64,000 nt of DNA from Halomonas alkalisoli (GCF_021412585.1 NZ_JAKCMI010000028.1:62001-126000); one strand, 5' to 3'. Positions 8,557-17,373 are shown, numbered from the stretch's first letter. A program made the numbers and translations. Notes: generated by a model from the sequence alone, not told the origin.

Positions 8557-9150
8557 TTAGAAGCGGAAGGTTACGCCGCCGCCAATGGTCATCGGATCGA
8601 CCTTGGCGGTACCCAGCCGTTCGCCATCTTGCGACAGGCGAGAATCGACGTCGGCATAGTTGGCGAAGCCGTTGAGCATGAAGTTGTCGGTGACTGCCAG
8701 GTCGATGCCAACCTGGCCGACGGCACCATAGGAGCGACGTGCGTCGATCCCTTCGGGCTCGCCGGAGAAGCGAGTGTAGTTGAGGCCGGCGCCGACATAG
8801 GGCTGCACGCGTGAATCCAGCCCACCCAGCGGGTAGTAGTTCACCAGCAGGTTGACCGGCATGCGGTCGACGCTGCCGGCCAGGTCGCCGGCGGAGAAGT
8901 CGTGCTCGATCTTCTCGGAGCTGTTGAGCTCGATGCCGATCTGATCGTGGAACAGGTAGCCTGCGCCAAAGGTGAAGCCGGTCTCACCGCTGCTGATGCT
9001 GTCGAGTACGCCATTGTCGGAGCGGGTATCGGACTTGGCGAAGCCACCGCGTACGAAGGTGTCACCGGCGCTGTAGGCCAGGGCCGCCTGGCTGACGAAG
9101 GCGCAACTGGCGGCAATGACAGCCACGGGAATCAAGCGAGTCGTATTCAT
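8557..9150 (-). CDS. OmpW family outer-membrane porin (copy 2)
   Basis: 197 residues; signal peptide MNTTRLIPVAVIAASCAFVSQAALA followed by YSAGDTFVRGGFAKSDTRSDNGV. The barrel motifs parallel those of copy 1 (FGAGYLFHDQIGIELNSSEKIEHDF, MPVNLLVNYYPLGG, QPYVGAGLNYTRFSGE) and the chain ends in FRF. The two proteins are clearly diverged, so this is an old duplication rather than a recent copy. It has its own terminator and a long upstream region (9151-9423), so the two genes may be regulated separately. Confidence 0.9.
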   Translation of the reverse strand: MNTTRLIPVAVIAASCAFVSQAALAYSAGDTFVRGGFAKSDTRSDNGVLDSISSGETGFTFGAGYLFHDQIGIELNSSEKIEHDFSAGDLAGSVDRMPVNLLVNYYPLGGLDSRVQPYVGAGLNYTRFSGEPEGIDARRSYGAVGQVGIDLAVTDNFMLNGFANYADVDSRLSQDGERLGTAKVDPMTIGGGVTFRF

Positions 9151-9174
9151 CAGTGCGTTCTCCTGGTCGACGCT

Positions 9175-9192
9175 GGCCGGAAGAGTCCGGCC
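9175..9192. other. Short perfect hairpin in the 5' leader of the second ompW gene
   Basis: GGCCGGA-AGAG-TCCGGCC lies 24 bp upstream of the ompW start. The rest of 9193-9423 is AT-richer intergenic DNA that must hold divergent promoters (ompW on the minus strand, the small membrane gene on the plus strand); no hexamer pair could be assigned with confidence. Confidence 0.4.
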
Positions 9193-9423
9193 TATTGAAC
9201 TGTGTCTAGTATAGAAACACCGTTTCTAAAAGTCTTGTTTAATTTTGTTATGGCCGCGATAGGCCGGATTCATAGCGATATTCTCCTAAATTAAGCGCCT
9301 CTTTTCCTTCTGAGATGGAACGGTCAAGGCACCAGTTTGTATAACTATTGCTGTGGCGCAATATTGGCGTGGAGGAGCGTGAGGGGCTAAGCCTTGTCTA
9401 TAGTCGATCGGAAGGAGAGGGTG

Positions 9424-9720
9424 ATGAAGAGTGCAACGAACGAGCGACCGGTCTGGCTCGCAATGGGAGCCATGCTGCTGGCCGCAGCCCTGGCCCTCTG
9501 GCTGTTACTGCATCCGGAACTGATCAGCGGTCTGCCCATGCCGCTGCGCCTCCCGGCGATCGGCCTGGGTTTCTGGGCCCTGGGTGCCGCCTTCATGCAG
9601 CCGATGGGTCTGGAGCTGCGGCGCCACTGGCAGCGGCGTGCCACCACGCCGCCCTGGAGCCTGGTAGCCTTGGGTGCGTTCACGCTGATCGTGGTGCTGC
9701 GTGCCCTCTGGTTGGCATGA
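9424..9720 (+). CDS. Small inner-membrane protein, possibly YbgE-like
   Basis: 98 residues with three hydrophobic segments (LAMGAMLLAAALALWLLL, LPAIGLGFWALGAAFM, LVALGAFTLIVVLRALWLA). The layout, including GFWALGAAFMQPMGLELRRHW after the second segment, is loosely like the YbgE protein of cytochrome bd operons, but no cydAB genes are nearby and the match is by eye only. The ATG at 9424 is preferred over one ten codons upstream because GGAAGGAGAGG precedes it. It ends before a strong hairpin shared with convergent putP. Confidence 0.6.
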   Translation: MKSATNERPVWLAMGAMLLAAALALWLLLHPELISGLPMPLRLPAIGLGFWALGAAFMQPMGLELRRHWQRRATTPPWSLVALGAFTLIVVLRALWLA

Positions 9721-9780
9721 TTCGGTTGGTATGATGTGGTTGGAATGAAATGGCTGGCATGATTTTGCTGGCGTAGTAAC

Positions 9781-9810
9781 GCAACAGGCCGCCCAAGGGC
9801 GGCCTGTTGC
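9781..9810. terminator. Strong hairpin between convergent genes
   Basis: Perfect 13-bp stem GCAACAGGCCGCC / GGCGGCCTGTTGC with a CAAG loop. It separates the small membrane gene (plus) from putP (minus). There is no T-run on either side, but position and stability suggest a bidirectional transcription barrier. Confidence 0.65.
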
Positions 9811-9846
9811 GGTCATTGACGGGTGGGCTGCCACCGATTTGGGCCG

Positions 9847-11325
9847 TCAGGCCTCTTCGAAGGTATCGAAGTCGGCGGTGACCCGCAGGTTGGGTTCTTC
9901 GGTGGCAAGGCTTGCCACCACGATGGCGATATAGGCCAGGATCACGCCCGGCACGATCTCATAGAGATCGAAGATGCCGCCGGAGATCTCTGCCCACAGC
10001 ACCACGGTCACGCCACCCACCACGATGCCGGCGAGCGCGCCCCACTTGTTCATGCGCCGCCAGTAGAGCGACATGATCAGGGCCGGGCCGAAGGCGGCAC
10101 CGAAGCCGGCCCAGGCGTAGGCAACCAGGTCGAGCACGGTGGCATCGGGGTTGAGCGCCAGCAGGTAGGCGAGTGCGGCGATACCGATCACGGCAAAGCG
10201 GCCCACCCAGACGAGTTCGGTCTGGCTGGCATCCTTGCGGAAGATCGCCTTGTAGAAGTCGTCGGTCAGCGCCGAGGAAGAGACCAGCAGCTGGGAGTCG
10301 GCGGTGGACATGATGGCGGCCAGGATGGCGGCCAGCAGGATTCCGGCGATCACCGGATGGAAGATGATGTTGACCATCACCATGAAGACCGTCTCGCCAT
10401 CGGCCAGGTCGCGCTGCACGAAACCCACCCCGAGGAGGCCCACGGCAATGGAGCTGACCAGGGCGATGGCGGTCCAGGAGACGGCGATGCGACGGGCGGC
10501 AGGGATGTCGCGGTCGCTGCGGATGGCGGCGAAGCGAGCCAGGATATGTGGCTGGCCGAAGTAGCCCAGGCCCCAGGCCAGCGAGCTGATGATGCCGATG
10601 GTGGTCAGTGCTTCACCGGTGGAGGCGTCGCGGAACCAGGCGAGCATATACTCGCTCTCGGCTGCCAGGGCTGCGCCTGCGCCGCTGGCGCCACCCAGGT
10701 CGCTGAAGGCGATGACCGGGACGATGGCCAGCGCCGCTGCCATCATCAGGCCTTGAATCAGGTCGGTCCAGGAAACCGCCAGGAAGCCGCCGAAGAAGGT
10801 ATAGGAAATCACCGCGATGGTGCCGATGGTCACGGCGATGGTGTAGTCGTAGCCGAAGACCGTCTCGAACAGTCGGCCACCCGCCACCAGCCCGGAGCTG
10901 GTATAGAACAGGAAGAACATCAGGATGAAGATGGCGGAGATCACCCTCAGCAGCTGCGTCTTGTCCTGGAAGCGGTTGGCGAAGTACTCCGGCAGTGTCA
11001 GGGCATCGCTGACCTTGAAGCTGTAGAGGCGCAGCCGGCGGGCCACGACCAGCCAGTTGAGCCAGGTGCCGATCAGCAGGCCCACGGCGATCCAGCTCGC
11101 CGAGATGCCGCTGACGTAGGCGGCCCCCGGCAGGCCCAGCAGCAGCCAGCCCGACATGTCGGATGCGCCAGCGGAGATCGCCGAGGTCCAGGGGCCCAGC
11201 GAACGTCCGCCCAGGATGTAGTCGGAGAGGTTCGTGGTGCGTTTATAGGCGACGATACCGACACCGAGCATCAGTAGCAGGTACGCCAGGAAGGTGAAGC
11301 CGACGGCCATATTGTTGTCAACCAT
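9847..11325 (-). CDS. putP: PutP, sodium/proline symporter
   Basis: 492 residues of the SSS family with about 13 membrane segments. Seen: NLSDYILGGRSLGPWTSAISAGASDMSGWLLLGLPGAAY near the N-terminus (TM2, with the sodium-site ASDMSGW motif), FLFYTSSGLVAGGRLFE, and AIMSTADSQLLVSSSALTDDFYK, all typical of PutP. It imports L-proline with Na+, useful both as a nutrient and an osmoprotectant in a halophile. It lies 45 bp downstream of putA on the same strand, probably co-transcribed, and ends at the 9781-9810 hairpin. Confidence 0.95.
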   Translation of the reverse strand: MVDNNMAVGFTFLAYLLLMLGVGIVAYKRTTNLSDYILGGRSLGPWTSAISAGASDMSGWLLLGLPGAAYVSGISASWIAVGLLIGTWLNWLVVARRLRLYSFKVSDALTLPEYFANRFQDKTQLLRVISAIFILMFFLFYTSSGLVAGGRLFETVFGYDYTIAVTIGTIAVISYTFFGGFLAVSWTDLIQGLMMAAALAIVPVIAFSDLGGASGAGAALAAESEYMLAWFRDASTGEALTTIGIISSLAWGLGYFGQPHILARFAAIRSDRDIPAARRIAVSWTAIALVSSIAVGLLGVGFVQRDLADGETVFMVMVNIIFHPVIAGILLAAILAAIMSTADSQLLVSSSALTDDFYKAIFRKDASQTELVWVGRFAVIGIAALAYLLALNPDATVLDLVAYAWAGFGAAFGPALIMSLYWRRMNKWGALAGIVVGGVTVVLWAEISGGIFDLYEIVPGVILAYIAIVVASLATEEPNLRVTADFDTFEEA

Positions 11326-11370
11326 GTGAAGGTTCCTTCAGTGTTGTTGTCGGGGCGACGAGCGGGGGAG

Positions 11371-14300
11371 TCACTCGTCGCCCAACGCTAGCAGTGACGC
11401 GTTGCCGCCCAGCGCGGCGGTATTGACGGTTACGGTCTTTTCCGTGGCAAAGCGCAGCAGGTAGTGCGGCCCGCCCGCCTTGGGGCCGGTGCCGGAAAGG
11501 CCCTGGCCACCGAAGGGTTGCACCCCTACGACGGCGCCGATGATATTGCGGTTGATGTACACGTTGCCAACACGAATTTTCTCTGCAATGGCATTGGCAA
11601 AGGATTCGTTGCGGCTATGCACGCCAAATGTCAGTCCGTAACCTCGGCTGTTGATGGACTCGACGACCTGGTCGATCTCGTCGGCCTTGTAGCGCACGAT
11701 GTGCAGCACCGGGCCGAACTGTTCCCGCTCCAGTGCGTCGATACCGTCGATGCGGAAGGCCACCGGCGGCACGAAGGTACCAAGTGCGGTGAACGCCGGG
11801 TCCAGCCGAGTCTCCGCCAGCAGCCGGCCCTCGCCCTTGAGCCTGTCGATATGGGCCATGAGCCCCTTGCGGGCATCCTCGTCGATCACCGGCCCCACGT
11901 CGGTGCCCAGGTCCCGGGGGTCGCCGACATGCAGTTCGTCCATGGCGCCCTTGAGTATCTCGATCACCCGGTCGGCCACATCATCCTGCAGGTAGAGCAC
12001 CCGCAGCGCGGAGCAGCGCTGGCCCGCGCTCTGGAATGCCGACTGGATCACGTCGGCCACGACCTGCTCGGGCAGGGCGGTGGAGTCGACGATGAGCGCA
12101 TTCATGCCGCCGGTCTCGGCGACCAGGGTCGGCAGGGGGGCATTTTCCCGCGCCGCCAGGGCGCGATTGATGATCTGGGCGGTATCGGTGCCGCCGGTGA
12201 AGACCACGCCGGTGATCCGCGTATCGGCGCTCAGCACACTGCCCACGGTGGGGCCATCGCCGGGTAGCAGCTGTACCACGTCCCGGGGCATGCCGGCCTC
12301 ATAGAGCAGCTCGATCACCCGGTGGGCGACGATGGAGGTCTGCTCGGCGGGCTTGGCCAGCACGGTGTTGCCCGCTACCGCGGCGGCAACGACCTGGCCG
12401 CAGAAGATCGCGACCGGGAAGTTCCAGGGGCTGATCGCGGCGAAGACACCCTTGCCGCTGAGCATCAGTTCATTGGATTCACCGGTGGGTCCTGGTAGCA
12501 CGGTCGGCGCCTCGAACAGCTCTTCCGCCCGCATGGCGTAGTAGCGGCAGAAGTCCACCGCCTCACGGATCTCGTCGACGCCATCGGTGAGCAGCTTGCC
12601 GCCCTCACGGGAGCAGAGCGTCATCAGCTCGGCCAGGTTCTCCTCCATGAGATCGCTCAGGCGACGAATGATCGCGGCTCGCTCGGCCACCGGCGTGGCG
12701 TCCCAGCGGGGAAAGGCGTCCCAGGCGGCATCCACCGCCCGTGATGCCTGCTCCCTGTTGGTCCATTGCACGCTCCCGACCCGCTGGTTGCGGTCATAGG
12801 GGGTGTTGACCTCATGGGTATTGGCGGGATCCTTCGGCACCTCGAAGGCAAGCAGGGGAGCCGCGTCGTAGCGCTTGTCCATGAAGCCGGCCATGGCGTC
12901 CATCAGGGGCTGGTAATGACTGCGCACGTTGAGGTTTACCCCTTTCGAGTTGCGGCGCTTCTTGCCGTAGATGTCCTTGGGAAGCGGGATGCGAGGGTTG
13001 GCATAGCTGGCGTACTGGCGCAGGCTCTCCACCGGGTGCACGCACAGCGATTCCACCGGCACCTTGGGATCGACCAGCTGATGCACGAAGGAGGAGTTGG
13101 CGCCATTCTCGAGCAGTCGCCGCACCAGATAGGGAAGCAGATCCTTGTGGGCGCCCACCGGAGCATAGATGCGGCAGTAGGTGCCGTTCGGCGCGCGTTT
13201 CAGGGCTGCATCGTAGAGGGCCTCGCCCATGCCATGCAGGCGCTGGAATTCGAACGAGCGCGTGGCCTCGTTCGACAGCTCGAGAATGGTGCTGATGGTG
13301 TGGGCGTTATGGGTGGCAAACTGGGGAAAGATCCGTCCGCGGGTCTGGTCCGAGAGCAGGAAGCGTGCGCAGACCAGGTAGGCCACATCGGTGCTCGCCT
13401 TGCGTGTAAAGACCGGATAGCCCTCGACGCCGAGCTGCTGTGACTCCTTGATCTCGCTGTCCCAGTAAGCGCCCTTGACCAGACGCAGCGGGATCTCGTC
13501 GCCCTGGCGATCGGCCAGGCGATTCAGGTAGTGCAAGACCGGCAGGGCGCGCTTGGAGTAGGCCTGTACCACCAGGCCAAAGTGCCCCCAGCCCTTGCAG
13601 GTATCGCTTTCGTAGATGGCGCGGAAGACCTCCAGCGAGATCTCCAGGCGGTCCACCTCCTCGGCGTCGATGGTCAGGGCCACGTCCCGTTCCCGGGCCA
13701 TGGCGGCAAGCTCACGCACGGTGCCCACGAGCTCGACCAGGACCTGGTCGCGACGGCCGAACTCGTAACGCGGGTGCAGGGCCGATAGCTTGATGGAAAC
13801 CGAGGGGGAGGGTGTGGTCGCTGGCAGCGCCTGGCTGGTCTTGCCGACGCGCTCGATGGCTCGGGCGTAGTCGTCGAAGTAGCGCTTGGCGTCGGCGCGG
13901 GTGCGTGCGGCTTCGCCAAGCATGTCGTAGGAATAGGTGTATCCCTTGTTGAACAGGGGCTTGGAGCGCTTCAGTGCTTCATCGATATCACGGCCGAGCA
14001 CGAACTGCTTGCCCATGATCTTCATGGCCTCAACCATGGCGCGGCGGATGACCGGCTCGCCCATGCGGTTGACGAGCTTGTTGATGAAGCCCGATGGCTT
14101 GCCTTCCCGCGGCTTGTCGAGGGAGACGACGCGGCCGGTCATCAACAGCCCCCAGGTGGAGGCGTTGACCAGCCAGGATTCGCTCTGTCCCATATGGGCC
14201 TGCCAGTCTGCGGGGCCCAGCTTGTCCTCGATCAGGGCATCGGCGGTGGCCTTGTCGGGAATGCGCAGCATGGCCTCGGCGAGGCACATCAGCATCAGGC

Positions 14301-14562
14301 CCTCATGGGTATCGAGGCTGTACTGCTGCAACAGTTCATCGATGGTATCCACCGCGGTGTCCATCTCGCGCACTTCACGCACGAGCTCGGCGGTCTTGCC
14401 AGCGATGCGCCGGAAGTCATCGGTATCGGCACTCAGCACATGGACGAGTTCGCGGACGAAGGCGTCTTCATCGATCGCGTAGTGTTCACTGATCCGTGCG
14501 AACAGGGTGTCGAGTTCCTGCTGCCAGGTGGCAGTATCCAGCATGTTATTGGCATTGAGCAT
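11371..14562 (-). CDS. putA: PutA, bifunctional proline dehydrogenase / P5C dehydrogenase without DNA-binding domain
   Basis: 1063 residues. An N-terminal helical region is followed by the FAD-dependent proline dehydrogenase barrel (SIKLSALHPRYEF, RLVKGAYWDSEIK, YCRIYAPVGAHKDLLPYLVRRLLENGANSSFV), then the NAD-dependent aldehyde dehydrogenase domain with VAETGGMNALIVDS and the catalytic cysteine in QSAGQRCSALRVLYLQ (about residue 851). It converts proline to glutamate. The ribbon-helix-helix repressor domain at the N-terminus of E. coli PutA is absent, so PutA cannot itself be the regulator; an AraC-type gene upstream probably is. The ATG at 14562 (preceded by GGGGGA) is chosen over an upstream GTG. 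Confidence 0.95.
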   Translation of the reverse strand: MLNANNMLDTATWQQELDTLFARISEHYAIDEDAFVRELVHVLSADTDDFRRIAGKTAELVREVREMDTAVDTIDELLQQYSLDTHEGLMLMCLAEAMLRIPDKATADALIEDKLGPADWQAHMGQSESWLVNASTWGLLMTGRVVSLDKPREGKPSGFINKLVNRMGEPVIRRAMVEAMKIMGKQFVLGRDIDEALKRSKPLFNKGYTYSYDMLGEAARTRADAKRYFDDYARAIERVGKTSQALPATTPSPSVSIKLSALHPRYEFGRRDQVLVELVGTVRELAAMARERDVALTIDAEEVDRLEISLEVFRAIYESDTCKGWGHFGLVVQAYSKRALPVLHYLNRLADRQGDEIPLRLVKGAYWDSEIKESQQLGVEGYPVFTRKASTDVAYLVCARFLLSDQTRGRIFPQFATHNAHTISTILELSNEATRSFEFQRLHGMGEALYDAALKRAPNGTYCRIYAPVGAHKDLLPYLVRRLLENGANSSFVHQLVDPKVPVESLCVHPVESLRQYASYANPRIPLPKDIYGKKRRNSKGVNLNVRSHYQPLMDAMAGFMDKRYDAAPLLAFEVPKDPANTHEVNTPYDRNQRVGSVQWTNREQASRAVDAAWDAFPRWDATPVAERAAIIRRLSDLMEENLAELMTLCSREGGKLLTDGVDEIREAVDFCRYYAMRAEELFEAPTVLPGPTGESNELMLSGKGVFAAISPWNFPVAIFCGQVVAAAVAGNTVLAKPAEQTSIVAHRVIELLYEAGMPRDVVQLLPGDGPTVGSVLSADTRITGVVFTGGTDTAQIINRALAARENAPLPTLVAETGGMNALIVDSTALPEQVVADVIQSAFQSAGQRCSALRVLYLQDDVADRVIEILKGAMDELHVGDPRDLGTDVGPVIDEDARKGLMAHIDRLKGEGRLLAETRLDPAFTALGTFVPPVAFRIDGIDALEREQFGPVLHIVRYKADEIDQVVESINSRGYGLTFGVHSRNESFANAIAEKIRVGNVYINRNIIGAVVGVQPFGGQGLSGTGPKAGGPHYLLRFATEKTVTVNTAALGGNASLLALGDE

Positions 14563-14676
14563 CAGAGGTCCCCCGGGTGTCACCCGCCATGAAACGGCAA
14601 ATCCACGGCTTCACCAGACGATCTTGCCTGGTGCCGTTAGATAACTTTGACTGTAGGGGGGCAAAGGGGGTGACGC

Positions 14677-14707
14677 TTGTCAATTTCCCGGATTTGTTTG
14701 TCGATTT
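14677..14707. promoter_or_regulatory. Direct repeats upstream of putA, candidate AraC-type operator
   Basis: TTGTCAATTT at 14677-14686 and TTGTCGATTT at 14698-14707 are direct repeats with starts exactly 21 bp (two helical turns) apart, in the putA-regulator intergenic space. Tandem half-sites two turns apart are the usual architecture for AraC-family activators. The site is about 115 bp upstream of the putA ATG. A palindrome (14740-14751, CGACTTAAGTCG) overlaps the stop of the regulator gene. Confidence 0.5.
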
Positions 14708-14743
14708 CGTGGCTAATCGCTGCCCTGGGGCTATGTTTTCGAC

Positions 14744-15562
14744 TTAAGTCGTAGGCTGCGGCCTGGCGATCAGGGCTGCATCGCCACGCTTGCTGCTGGC
14801 TCTCCGCAGCTGACTGGGGGGGCAGCCGAAGGTGCCGCGGAAGGCGTGGGAGAGCGCGCTCTGATGGGCAAAGCCCGTGTTGGCGGCGATCTCCGACAGC
14901 GGCAGGCGACTCTCTTCCAGCAGGCGCCGAGCCGCCTCCAGGCGACGGCGGCGAACGTATTGCCAGGGTGACAGGCCGGTCTGCTCACGAAAGCAGCTGC
15001 GAAAATGCGCTTCGCTCAGGCAGGCTTGCTTGGCCAGGGCGCCGACCGTCAGGGAGCGGGCCAGGTTCTGGTCGATATAGTGGTCCAGCTTCTGCAGGTC
15101 CAGCCGACGTCCGGCGGTGGGTGGTGCCGCGTCGCCACCCAGGCGGGCATGCAGGCAGCCGAGCAGGGTGGCCGCCAGGCGGTCGCTCTGAGCGGGTGCG
15201 CTCATGCTTGCCTGGGTGATGGCCAGTTCGTGGAGCAGGAAATCGAGGTAGCGCTTCAGGGGGTCGTCGAGGGCAAAGAAGCGTGGGGCATCGAACAGGC
15301 GTGAGAGCTCATGATGATAGCCGGTCAGCGAGGGGGCATCGGCAGGTAGATCGAGGATCAGCTGCCGGTTCTCACCCTGGCCTACATAGTAGTGCACGTG
15401 GTTGGCTGGCACGATACAGCCGGACAGGGCTGAAATGGCGCCGCCGAGCCCTTCGATCTCGAACTCGGCCTTGCCCTGCAGGCCAATCACGATCTGGTGG
15501 AAGTCGTGAGCATGGTGCTGAGTGGCGGTATCGAGCGGAATCTGACGTATGGCGCTGGGCAT
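14744..15562 (-). CDS. AraC-family regulator, probable activator of proline catabolism (PruR-like)
   Basis: 272 residues: an N-terminal cupin-like sensor (HAHDFHQIVIGLQGKAEFEIEGLGGAISALSGCIVPANHVHYYVG) and a C-terminal double helix-turn-helix (SLTVGALAKQACLSEAHFRSCFREQTGLSPWQYVRRRRLEAARRLL ... PLSEIAANTGFAHQSALSHAFRGTFGCPPSQLRR). Known: in Pseudomonas an AraC-family protein (PruR) activates put genes. Here the gene is directly upstream of putA on the same strand, putA lacks its own repressor domain, and a tandem operator-like repeat lies between them. That function is inferred from context. The ATG has GGGAGG upstream. Confidence 0.82.
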   Translation of the reverse strand: MPSAIRQIPLDTATQHHAHDFHQIVIGLQGKAEFEIEGLGGAISALSGCIVPANHVHYYVGQGENRQLILDLPADAPSLTGYHHELSRLFDAPRFFALDDPLKRYLDFLLHELAITQASMSAPAQSDRLAATLLGCLHARLGGDAAPPTAGRRLDLQKLDHYIDQNLARSLTVGALAKQACLSEAHFRSCFREQTGLSPWQYVRRRRLEAARRLLEESRLPLSEIAANTGFAHQSALSHAFRGTFGCPPSQLRRASSKRGDAALIARPQPTT

Positions 15563-15618
15563 GGGAACCTCCCGGCCTGACTGGCATCATTTCAAAGCAT
15601 ACCATACTCGAAAAGCTG

Positions 15619-15999
15619 TCAGCCTTCGTCCTGGTCCCGCTGGCGGTGTCTGAGCTGGGTATGGGCAGCCAGGTGGTCGCGCAGCGCGGCCAGTTCCTCC
15701 TGTCCGGTGCTGTCGAGCAGCGGCTTGCCCTGGGGGACGCGCCAGGCTCGCCCATGCGCTTCCATCAGGTGGTATGCCCGACGCCTCACCCCGTCCAGGT
15801 AGTCGTCATGCCGTATCGGGTAGTTGATGATCGTATCCCACTCGTGCTGGCTGAGGCGATTTTCCAGTGCCTTGTCGAAGAGTTCGAGCAGGTGTTCCGG
15901 TTCGGTGCGATAGCGTGGGGTGCGCGAAAACAGCAGGATCAGCAACATACCGCCGATGATCAGCGTGCAGACGGCTAGGATGAGAAAGAAAAGGGCCAT
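15619..15999 (-). CDS. Single-pass membrane protein, unknown function
   Basis: 126 residues with one N-terminal membrane helix (MALFFLILAVCTLIIGGMLLILLFS) and a charged soluble domain (EPEHLLELFDKALENRLSQHEWDTIINYPIRHDDYLDGVRRRAYHLMEAHGRAWRVPQGKPLLDSTGQEELAALRDHL). The ATG at 15999 puts the helix at the N-terminus; the longer frame upstream is non-hydrophobic and not believable. Nothing recognised. It is the last chromosomal gene before the island boundary at 16100, so in the ancestral chromosome it lay just beyond the 3' end of the tRNA-Gly gene. Confidence 0.7.
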   Translation of the reverse strand: MALFFLILAVCTLIIGGMLLILLFSRTPRYRTEPEHLLELFDKALENRLSQHEWDTIINYPIRHDDYLDGVRRRAYHLMEAHGRAWRVPQGKPLLDSTGQEELAALRDHLAAHTQLRHRQRDQDEG

Positions 16000-16099
16000 G
16001 CGGGTGCTCGCGCCGGTAGACGTCAGGGTCGCAGCAGGATGATGGCCGGCCGATAGGGCCTGTGCCGCCTGGTCACGACGGGCAGTATGCCTGCGGCGA

Positions 16100-16121
16100 A
16101 CTGGAGCGGGTGAAGGGAATC
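16100..16121. repeat. Left attachment site (attL/attR copy distal to tRNA)
   Basis: A 22-bp sequence beginning ACTGGAGCGGGTGAAG, identical to 24055-24076, which is the 3' terminal part of the tRNA-Gly gene including the T-arm 3' side, acceptor strand and CCA. Homology stops on both sides, marking the crossover segment. Confidence 0.9.
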
Positions 16122-16170
16122 TCCCATCGCCCGCCATATGCTTTGTAATTCAGTCGGTTACGTCTGTGGC

Positions 16171-16210
16171 GTAGCCATGTGAAGCCGTTACTGTAGCCAC
16201 TTCCGTAGCC
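16171..16210. repeat. Clustered GTAGCC repeats, candidate integrase arm-type sites (left end)
   Basis: GTAGCC begins at 16171, 16193 and 16205, with a variant GAAGCC at 16181; spacings are 10, 12 and 12 bp. The 11-mer TGTAGCCACTT at 16192-16202 recurs exactly at 23971-23981 at the other end of the island, in the same orientation. Repeats phased by about one helical turn inside both ends fit arm-type binding sites of a tyrosine integrase. By position only; not tested. Confidence 0.6.
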
Positions 16211-16259
16211 CTTGAGAAATCCATCCTATCTGTCTGGGACTGTGAATGGCAAGGGATAG

Positions 16260-17333
16260 CTAGCTGGGTTTGAGAGGCTCCCAATGCCATGCTAGAGCAG
16301 CATTCTCTGTTCGGTGCTTTGCAAACGCTATGGCCCAATCGGGAGCCACAGCATTGCTAATGATGGTTAAGACGTCTTCTGGGTGAGCTGACGTGCGCCA
16401 AGCCAGGTTTGCTTTGGGCGAATAGAGGGCAACACCCTCTTTGGTAAGGGTAAGCTCAAGCTCGGTTAGTTTTACTCCTTCCTTCTTGATTTTCTCGGAA
16501 AGCGTACCTTTACCCTCGATGAGATAGCTGCCTAACCAAGCTGTATACTGATGCAGTATCATTTCTGCATGACTGACTCTGGTAGGAGTGCTTGCTGTTG
16601 TTATCCCCATGCCTAATGGTGCATATGCTTTCTCGCCAATATTTATAAAGGAAGTCACGCCACTCCTACGCAGGGCTTTTCTTTCTTCAGGTGTTGGTGA
16701 ACGACCAGGTAGGATACCCCGTAGCTCGTAGTGTTGCATTACTTCCGGCCACGACTCGGCTAGAATATAGACCAGCTCATCATTCGAAAAGACATTCTTC
16801 TCGGTGTGAGGGCGAATATCGATAACATGGATTGAATTTGGCTGAACAAAACAGAAGGCCAGCCAGTCGGATCTAGGGGAGAAGTAACTTTTTTGAATTT
16901 GTTCTTTAGTGCAAAGATGAAAGTGATGAATTCCCCAGTCCGCCCATAAGTGATCTGTTCTTTGAGTAGCTTTTTTACCACTGGTATCGTTGAAGAGTAC
17001 CAGCCCCTTTCCCTGCAGTCTGTTGATGTCACTGCCTATGCTGTTCGTGATAGAAAAGTCAATTAGGCCTTGGTGTGCAGGGCAAGGTAACTTTTTTGGA
17101 AATTGGTTGGATAAGCATACTCTTCTCGGTCTTGGGTCGACGTACCTTAAGCGAAAATCTAGCCATCTCAGCAGGGGTCTGCTTAGATTGTCAATTTTCC
17201 GTTCATACTTTAGCCCATAGGTTCTGATTAGGGATGAGGCGATTTTGTCGAGATCATTGTTGAAGCGAGATGAAAGCATTTTATCTGGTCTCATATGACC
17301 CTCGCTAGAAGTAAAAAATAAAGTGTCGCTCAT
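16260..17333 (-). CDS. Unrecognised island cargo protein with HHFHL motif
   Basis: 357 residues, soluble, AT-rich codon use unlike the flanking chromosome. I do not recognise the family. Notable stretches: DHLWADWGIHHFHLCTKEQ (paired histidines about residue 135), SDWLAFCFVQPNSIHVIDIRPHTEKNVFSNDELVYILAESWPEVMQHYELRGI, and ITTASTPTRVSHAEMILHQYTAWLGSYL. The clustered histidines followed by an ID-x-RPH strand could be a metal or catalytic site, but that is a guess. The start may instead be the ATG at 17294, which has GAGGG four bases upstream. Its place at the distal end of a tRNA island is where accessory (often defence) cargo is commonly found. Confidence 0.75.
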   Translation of the reverse strand: MSDTLFFTSSEGHMRPDKMLSSRFNNDLDKIASSLIRTYGLKYERKIDNLSRPLLRWLDFRLRYVDPRPRRVCLSNQFPKKLPCPAHQGLIDFSITNSIGSDINRLQGKGLVLFNDTSGKKATQRTDHLWADWGIHHFHLCTKEQIQKSYFSPRSDWLAFCFVQPNSIHVIDIRPHTEKNVFSNDELVYILAESWPEVMQHYELRGILPGRSPTPEERKALRRSGVTSFINIGEKAYAPLGMGITTASTPTRVSHAEMILHQYTAWLGSYLIEGKGTLSEKIKKEGVKLTELELTLTKEGVALYSPKANLAWRTSAHPEDVLTIISNAVAPDWAIAFAKHRTENAALAWHWEPLKPS

Positions 17334-17373
17334 TTAAGGCTGATCTGGCAATCTCTACTGCTGTTTCGTGTGG

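Noticed and set aside
9823-11277. Long plus-strand open frame (484 codons) opposite putP
   Set aside because: Composition is the G/H/D/Q-rich pattern of a frame antisense to a GC-rich gene; putP on the other strand has clear family motifs.
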